A stretch of DNA of 64,000 nucleotides from contig NZ_CP054051.1 in assembly GCF_013372265.1 (NCBI RefSeq), positions 1,726,596-1,790,595 of the forward strand, given 5' to 3'. The stretch comes from Aliarcobacter cibarius (GTDB lineage: Bacteria > Campylobacterota > Campylobacteria > Campylobacterales > Arcobacteraceae). Numbering within the stretch: position 1 is the stretch's first letter; each line of letters starts with the position of its first letter. The translations under genes and the position numbers were made by a program. Below, piece after piece: positions 58,950 to 64,000 of this stretch. Under the pieces are notes generated by a model, which worked only from the letters and a program-made list of their open reading frames with translations, was not told the origin of the DNA and searched no databases.

Positions 58950-59837
58950 TTATTGAATTTCCATATCATAACCCATTGATTTTAGGGCATCTTTATTTTT
59001 TGTCCAGTTTTTCTTAATACTTACAAAAAGTTCTAAATAACACTTTTTACCACTTAATTTTTCTATTTTAATTCTTGCTGCTTTTCCGATTCTTTTAATT
59101 GCAGTTGCATTTTGCCCAATAATCATCCCTTTTTGAGTATCTTTTTGCACGATTATTGTTGCTTTTATTACATCAACATTTGGTTTTTCTTCAACTTTAT
59201 TTACAATTACATCTGTTTCATAAGGAATTTCATCACTAATATTTTCAAATATAGACTCTCTTATAAACTCTTTGTAAATATCCCTTAAATGCTCTGTTGT
59301 CATAATTTCAGGATCAAATAAATAAGGATGTTCTGGTAAATATTTTACAACCTCATCTAAAATATCTGCTTTTTTTGTAGCTTTTTTTATTGAAATAGGA
59401 ATTATAGCTTCATATTTATCACTATACTTTTCATACTCTTTTAACTTAGCCATTAATTCATCATTGTTTACAAAATCAATTTTTGTAAGAAGTAAAATAT
59501 GCTTTGTATTCTTTTTATTTTTCTCTAAAAAATCTTCATAATATTTTAAACTATCTGTAACTGGGGCTAAAAAAAGTATTAAATCACAATCACCCATAGC
59601 TCTTAAAGCCTCTTCAAGCATAAATTGATTTAAAAGTTTTTCAGTCTCATGAATTCCTGGAGTATCTACAAAAATAATTTGATCATCTTCGTGCATTACA
59701 ATTATATTTGATCTTTTTCTAGTAGCATTTGCTTTATGTGAAACCATTGCAATCTTTTCACCAACAAGCCAATTTAATAGTGAACTTTTTCCAGCGTTTG
59801 GACGACCAACAACTGAAACATATCCGCATTTTGTCAT
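58950..59837 (-). CDS. era: GTPase Era
   Basis: Acts in 16S rRNA/30S maturation. G1 GRPNAGKS at 11-18, DTPG (G3), LTKID (G4) and a C-terminal KH domain containing GMIIGQNATAIKRIGKAARIKIE. 295 residues. A 14-bp palindrome lies upstream. Confidence 0.96.
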   Translation of the reverse strand: MTKCGYVSVVGRPNAGKSSLLNWLVGEKIAMVSHKANATRKRSNIIVMHEDDQIIFVDTPGIHETEKLLNQFMLEEALRAMGDCDLILFLAPVTDSLKYYEDFLEKNKKNTKHILLLTKIDFVNNDELMAKLKEYEKYSDKYEAIIPISIKKATKKADILDEVVKYLPEHPYLFDPEIMTTEHLRDIYKEFIRESIFENISDEIPYETDVIVNKVEEKPNVDVIKATIIVQKDTQKGMIIGQNATAIKRIGKAARIKIEKLSGKKCYLELFVSIKKNWTKNKDALKSMGYDMEIQ

Positions 59838-59866
59838 ATTTCTTTGCCTTTTTTTTCTTTTTTAAT

Positions 59867-59880
59867 CTATAACGTTATAG
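59867..59880. promoter_or_regulatory. 14-bp palindrome upstream of era
   Basis: CTATAACGTTATAG, perfect, 29 bases before the era ATG and including a -10-like TATAAC. It could be an operator or simply part of the promoter. Confidence 0.35.
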
Positions 59881-59924
59881 TTTTATATAGATATATTATC
59901 ATATTTTTACTATTTCTTTTTATT

Positions 59925-60290
59925 TTATGCTTTTATAAATCTTTTTTCTATTTCATTTGCTGAGATTTCAATATTTTTATCATTTAAAAATCCAAAATAA
60001 TAATTTTCATTTTGATATTTGGCTTCGATAAGTAAAATATTTTTGTCTTTATGATTTTGAGCAAACTTTTCAATAGCTTCCAAAGCAGTACTTTTCCAAT
60101 ATTTTTCAATTTCACTATTGTTCCCCGCATCAAAAAACATACAATCTTCACACATACTAAAAATATAATCCCCTGCTCCCTCATAAATCTCTAAAGAACC
60201 ATTATCATGGTCTAATCTTTCATTTGTAAGAGGGCAAAATAGTCTAAAATTTCCACCATAATTGTCAATATTTATCTCTATTTTATTCAT
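59925..60290 (-). CDS. Uncharacterised 121-residue protein
   Basis: No family recognised. No signal peptide or membrane helix. Three cysteines (Cys19 in FRLFCPLT; Cys47 and Cys50 in MCEDC) could bind a metal. Starts at an ATG behind AAGGAG, 15 bases after the L,D-transpeptidase gene, probably cotranscribed with it. Confidence 0.75.
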   Translation of the reverse strand: MNKIEINIDNYGGNFRLFCPLTNERLDHDNGSLEIYEGAGDYIFSMCEDCMFFDAGNNSEIEKYWKSTALEAIEKFAQNHKDKNILLIEAKYQNENYYFGFLNDKNIEISANEIEKRFIKA

Positions 60291-60305
60291 TATTATTCTC
60301 CTTTT

Positions 60306-61013
60306 TTATTTTAAAACAACTTTTATATCATCCATACTTTTAAACTCTATAAACTCTTTTAAAAGTCCAACTAGCTCAACAACTTCACTATTTCTCATTC
60401 TAATGCAACCACTTGATTCATAACTTCCTATGGTTTTTTCACTTAAAGTTCCGTGTATTCTAAAAGTATCTTTTCCATCAACTTTATGAGTTAAATTTAT
60501 TTTTGCACTTCCCATATAATTTAACTTATCACCACCTTTTACTACCTTTGGTAGATTAATTCCTTTTTTCTTAAAGCTTTCTATTGTATCAGCAGTTGGA
60601 TACCAAACAGGATTTAATGTAATTGATGTAACATTACCTACTCCTAAAGGTTTTTTTATATCTTTTCTAGCTGTTGAAACTTTATAACTTTTCAAAAGTT
60701 TTAATTTATCATCTATTTTTGCATTTACACTAAGTATATTTTTTGATGAATCTACATCAATTATTATTTTATCGTAAGAACCTGTTTCACTTAGAATATG
60801 GTCAACTTTTTTAAAAGTTGAAAGTTTTGGAGTATACCTATTTATTATCTTTGTTCCAATTTTTGAGAAATCTTCTACAAATTTATCTTCATCAAAAACT
60901 TTTACCTTTGAAAATTTTTCTATAAACTCATCAATTTTTATTAATGATTCATTACTCTCTTTTGAAAACAATGAAACTGTCATAAGAAAAATTAATACAA
61001 AAACTCTAAACAA
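60306..61013 (-). CDS. YkuD-family L,D-transpeptidase
   Basis: 235 residues. TTG start behind AAGGA; signal peptide (1-18); N-terminal helices; YkuD domain (about 80-235) with His187 (RIHGTLSEKTIG) and active Cys203 (SGCIRMRN). It probably makes 3-3 cross-links or attaches or trims envelope peptides. It lacks the NTF2-like tail of the Csd6-like protein and ends with a short tail. Divergent from the PLP enzyme operon. Confidence 0.85.
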   Translation of the reverse strand: MFRVFVLIFLMTVSLFSKESNESLIKIDEFIEKFSKVKVFDEDKFVEDFSKIGTKIINRYTPKLSTFKKVDHILSETGSYDKIIIDVDSSKNILSVNAKIDDKLKLLKSYKVSTARKDIKKPLGVGNVTSITLNPVWYPTADTIESFKKKGINLPKVVKGGDKLNYMGSAKINLTHKVDGKDTFRIHGTLSEKTIGSYESSGCIRMRNSEVVELVGLLKEFIEFKSMDDIKVVLK

Positions 61014-61085
61014 AGCTTATATTCCTTGAAATATTGATTTTAAAATAGATTTATACCAAAATTTAGTATCAAATTAGATTAACAA

Positions 61086-61110
61086 TTTTTAGGTACAATT
61101 TGCCTAAAAA
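61086..61110 (+). promoter_or_regulatory. Dyad flanking the -10 box of the PLP enzyme operon
   Basis: TTTTTAGG and CCTAAAAA (8-bp arms, 9-base spacer) surround TACAAT (61094-61099), a good -10 box 34 bases before the ATG. A repressor bound here would cover the promoter. Confidence 0.5.
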
Positions 61111-61133
61111 TATATAAAAGTTTGGAATAATTT

Positions 61134-62294
61134 ATGAAAAATAGCCTTGAAACAATACTTTGCCACCCTACATCTTTTGCACCTTTTAAAGATGTTACAG
61201 GTTCATCTCATTTCCCTATTTATAATACTGCAACATTTGATTTGAAAAAACAAACTAATGAAAATGGCAAAAAAATTTATGATTACACAAGAAGTGATAA
61301 TCCAACAAGAGAAGCTTTAGAAAATCTTTTTGCATTTGCTGAAAATGGAGCTGGAGCTGTTTGTACTCATACTGGAATTGCTAGTGTTAATTTGCTTTTT
61401 GAAACAGTTTTAAAAGCTAACTCAACTATTTTAGTTGAAGCTGATTGTTATGGAGGAACAAATAGACTTTTAAAAATTTATAAAGATAAGTATAATGTAG
61501 AAGTTATCTCTGCAAACTTTCATGATTTTGAAATGATTGAACATATTTTAAAATCAAAATCTATTGATTTAACTCTTTGTGAGAGTCCTACCAATCCAGG
61601 TTTAAAAATAATAAATTTAGAAAAAATTGCAAAGTTATGTAAAAAATATAACTCTCTTTTTGCCGTTGATAACTCTTTAGCAACTTTTATTAGTCAAAAA
61701 CCACTTGATTTAGGAGCAGATTTTTCACTATTTTCAACTACAAAATATATAAGTGGACATGGTTCAGTTATAGCAGGAGCAATTGTTGCAAAAGATGAAG
61801 AGTGGGCAAATAAACTTCATTATTATTCAAATGCACATGGTCACAATCAAAATCCTATGGATGTTCATCTTATATCTTTAGGAATTCCTAGCCTCAAAAT
61901 TAGAGCAAAGGCAAGTAGTAAAAACTCTATTAAATTAGCTAAATTTTTAGAAAAACAAGATTTTATTACAAAAGTAACTCACCCCGCACTAAAATCTCAT
62001 CCAAATAGAAAATTAGCAGAAAAACAGATGAAAATAATTCCAGGAGTTTTTTGTGCAGATTTCAAAACTGTTGAATTAGCAGAAAAATTCATACAAAATA
62101 GTAAAATATTTGGCGAAAAATGTTCTTTTGGAAGTCCTGATAGTAGAGTTGAAATACCATCAAAAATATCTCATGCTTCATTTTCAAAAGAAGAGCTAGA
62201 AAATATTGGGATTAGTCCTAGTACAGTAAGATTTGCAATTGGTTTTGAAGATATTGAAGATTTAAAAAAAGATTTATTACAAGCTATAAAATGA
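61134..62294 (+). CDS. Cystathionine gamma-synthase/beta-lyase-type PLP enzyme
   Basis: 386 residues of the Cys/Met-metabolism PLP family. PLP lysine Lys204 in FSTTKYISGHGSVIAGA; substrate loop YDYTRSDNPTREALE (49-63); VDNSLATF aspartate region. It acts in transsulfuration or sulfhydrylation toward methionine or cysteine; which reaction cannot be decided from sequence. It overlaps the next gene by 4 bases (ATGA). Confidence 0.85.
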   Translation: MKNSLETILCHPTSFAPFKDVTGSSHFPIYNTATFDLKKQTNENGKKIYDYTRSDNPTREALENLFAFAENGAGAVCTHTGIASVNLLFETVLKANSTILVEADCYGGTNRLLKIYKDKYNVEVISANFHDFEMIEHILKSKSIDLTLCESPTNPGLKIINLEKIAKLCKKYNSLFAVDNSLATFISQKPLDLGADFSLFSTTKYISGHGSVIAGAIVAKDEEWANKLHYYSNAHGHNQNPMDVHLISLGIPSLKIRAKASSKNSIKLAKFLEKQDFITKVTHPALKSHPNRKLAEKQMKIIPGVFCADFKTVELAEKFIQNSKIFGEKCSFGSPDSRVEIPSKISHASFSKEELENIGISPSTVRFAIGFEDIEDLKKDLLQAIK

Positions 62295-63787
62295 TAGAAA
62301 ATAGTTTTTTTACTCCAATAGAATGTGGAGAAACTCTTCCACAAAAAAATATGCATGCTGTTTCAACTTCTATGCCAACACTAAAAGATGTAATAGACTA
62401 TGAAGAACAGACTCCAGAAATTTTGGAAAAAATTAGTGTTGCTTATCCTAGATTTGTAATTCATCCTTATTTAAAAAAGTTAGCAAATTATTTAAAAGAA
62501 AAATATAATATTTCTGATGAGTATGAGCTAGTTCTAATGAGTAGCAAAAAAGCTGTTGATGTTGTAAGTAACAGGTATTATATACATAATATTTGTGAAT
62601 TTAATGAACCTTTTGGAGTAATAAAAGTTTCTCAAGGAAGACAATATAAAAAGGTTTTAAAATTTATTCAACATGTTGGATATAACCTTTCTTCAAGATT
62701 AGCTGAAGATTATTTATATAATCTTGGATTAGTACAAACCCTTCAAAATGAAAAATTAGAAAAAAAAGAGCTAGCAGAAGATACTATTTTAAATACTCTA
62801 AGCCTAGCTTACAATGAAAAAAAAGAGAATATTGCTCTATGTCCATCAGGAATGAATGCAATTTATAGTGTATTAAAAGGTCTTAAAAATATTCAAGCTA
62901 GAAATGGAAAATCAATATTAATTCAATTTGGATGGTTATATTTAGATACTACAAATATTGTAAATCACTATTTTGAAGAGAGTAAAGTTTTTTATGATGT
63001 AACAAATTTGAGTATTTTAGAAGAGTATTTAAAAGAAAACAAAAACAGAGTTTTAGCAATAATCACTGAAGTTCCTACAAATCCACTTGTAAAAACTGCA
63101 GATTTAGAAAAACTAAGAGAACTTTGCAATAAATATAATATAGTACTTGTAGTAGATTCAACTTTTGCAACGCCGTATAACTTAAATTTAAAACCTTACG
63201 CTGACATATTTGTAGAAAGTTTAACAAAATTTGCTTGTGGAAATGCAGATGTTTTAATGGGTGCTATTATTTTAAATGGTAATTTTAAAATTTCGCATAT
63301 AAAAAACGAGTTCTTCAAGCATAGTGATAAACCATATACTAAAGATATGCAAAGAATGGCTTTAGAAATTGTTGATTATAAAAAAAGAGTTAAAAAAATA
63401 TCACAAAATACAAAAGAACTGATTGAATTTTTGAAAAATCTATCTTATGTAAGCAAGGTATATTCTTGCTTAGATGAAGATTGTATAGAAAACTATAAAA
63501 AACTTATGATAGATGAAAATAGTTTATGTGGAATAGTTTCTATTCATATTGAAAAAGATTTTCAAAAAATCTACGATAGTTTGAATTTTCCAAAAGGTCC
63601 AAGCCTTGGAACTGAATTTACACTTTTGATGCCTTACACATATTTAGCTCACTACGATTTAATAACTACAAAAAGTGGTAAAGAATTTTTAAAGAAAATA
63701 GAACTTCCAGTAAATCTTATAAGAATTTCTGTAGGGATTGAAGATATTGAAGAGATAAAAAAAGAGTTTAAAAAAATAGAGTTATGA
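62291..63787 (+). CDS. N-terminally extended Cys/Met-metabolism PLP enzyme (Str2-like layout)
   Basis: 498 residues: about 160 N-terminal residues with no close motif, then a PLP domain with CPSGMNAIYSVLKGL (184-198), EVPTNPLVKTADLE, VVDSTFATPYN and PLP lysine Lys313 in ESLTKFACGNADVLMGA. Typical members are about 390 residues; a similar N-terminal extension is known in yeast cystathionine gamma-synthase Str2. It probably works on the same pathway as the preceding enzyme, perhaps as a paired step. Overlaps the next gene by 4 bases. Confidence 0.8.
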   Translation: MIENSFFTPIECGETLPQKNMHAVSTSMPTLKDVIDYEEQTPEILEKISVAYPRFVIHPYLKKLANYLKEKYNISDEYELVLMSSKKAVDVVSNRYYIHNICEFNEPFGVIKVSQGRQYKKVLKFIQHVGYNLSSRLAEDYLYNLGLVQTLQNEKLEKKELAEDTILNTLSLAYNEKKENIALCPSGMNAIYSVLKGLKNIQARNGKSILIQFGWLYLDTTNIVNHYFEESKVFYDVTNLSILEEYLKENKNRVLAIITEVPTNPLVKTADLEKLRELCNKYNIVLVVDSTFATPYNLNLKPYADIFVESLTKFACGNADVLMGAIILNGNFKISHIKNEFFKHSDKPYTKDMQRMALEIVDYKKRVKKISQNTKELIEFLKNLSYVSKVYSCLDEDCIENYKKLMIDENSLCGIVSIHIEKDFQKIYDSLNFPKGPSLGTEFTLLMPYTYLAHYDLITTKSGKEFLKKIELPVNLIRISVGIEDIEEIKKEFKKIEL

Positions 63788-64000
63788 TAAAAAACTGTAA
63801 CAAAAATAATATTCAAAATATTTCAAAATTAATTTTAGATGCAATAGAAGATATAGCTTCAACTCTTACTGGAGAGTTTGAAGAGGAAAAAATTCTTGAA
63901 ACTTTAGATTCATATATAAAAATGGATATTTGTAGACTAAGTCATAAAAATATTTTTACTTATGTAAAAGATGAAAAGATTGTTGGAATTTTAGTAGCTT
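63784..64000 (+). CDS. GNAT-like acetyltransferase, cut by the window end
   Basis: 72 residues visible: MIKNCNKNNIQNISKLILDA, then a helical region and IFTYVKDEKIVGILVA, matching the early beta strands of the GNAT fold. Starts within the stop of the previous gene (ATGA), so it belongs to the same operon. Family assignment is tentative because the acetyl-CoA site is not in view. Confidence 0.55.
   Translation, partial: MIKNCNKNNIQNISKLILDAIEDIASTLTGEFEEEKILETLDSYIKMDICRLSHKNIFTYVKDEKIVGILVA

Overview
The window is AT-rich, with small genes, many TTG starts and short poly-A/T intergenic gaps. Gene content and order point to the Arcobacter/Aliarcobacter group of Campylobacterota. Order evidence: aspA, mtnN, fabD, slyD, cpoB, pal, tolB/A/R/Q, atpC-D-G-A-H-F-F', parB, parA and birA, then fmt, proB, obgE, rpmA and rplU, resembles Campylobacter jejuni as I remember it. 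A paired b/b' F-type ATPase, a one-domain proB, a short Obg and helical-cell peptidoglycan hydrolases of Csd3/Csd6 type also fit. The species is inferred, not proven. I saw no rRNA, tRNA or CRISPR array.

Bases 1-16992 are almost entirely minus strand. They hold a partial L-asparaginase, aspartase, MTA/SAH nucleosidase, FabD, SlyD, the whole Tol-Pal envelope system, seven ATP synthase subunits (a and c are not in the window), the ParAB pair and biotin ligase. Bases 17065-23216 hold an AEC permease, then fmt, proB, obgE, rpmA, rplU and dnaG. Bases 23296-29570 are a plus-strand run: a LapB-like TPR protein, rnc, aroC, an M15 carboxypeptidase and a long phosphoethanolamine-transferase-like protein. 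Bases 29639-45054 are mixed housekeeping: htpX, sixA, mnmE-jag-yidC-yidD-rnpA-rpmH, clpB with a CIRCE operator, rnhB, ppk2, a fused MsrB-MsrA, a DsrE-like protein, a Nudix hydrolase and bioA.

Bases 45059-52616 hold a sensor kinase with an NMT1/THI5-like input domain 4 bases upstream of bioA, then purH, purL and a Csd6-like L,D-carboxypeptidase, divergent from a Csd3-like M23 peptidase (52695-53885). Bases 53909-58877 are folE, corA, a GspF-like protein and a gene split by a complete 1563-bp IS4-type insertion sequence. Removing the element and one 7-bp target duplication restores a 287-codon reading frame whose stop overlaps the gspF start. This is the clearest recent event in the window. The end holds era, an uncharacterised CDS, a second YkuD L,D-transpeptidase, and a plus-strand unit of two different Cys/Met-metabolism PLP enzymes followed by a partial acetyltransferase.

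The main finds are the IS knockout of a presumed type II secretion/transformation gene, an rnpA whose full-length frame appears to begin with ATT inside rpmH, a sigma70 plus CIRCE control region on clpB, several near-perfect dyads at promoters (purL, the sensor kinase, the PLP enzyme operon), and a vitamin-related sensor kinase/bioA unit. No clearly new multi-gene system was found.
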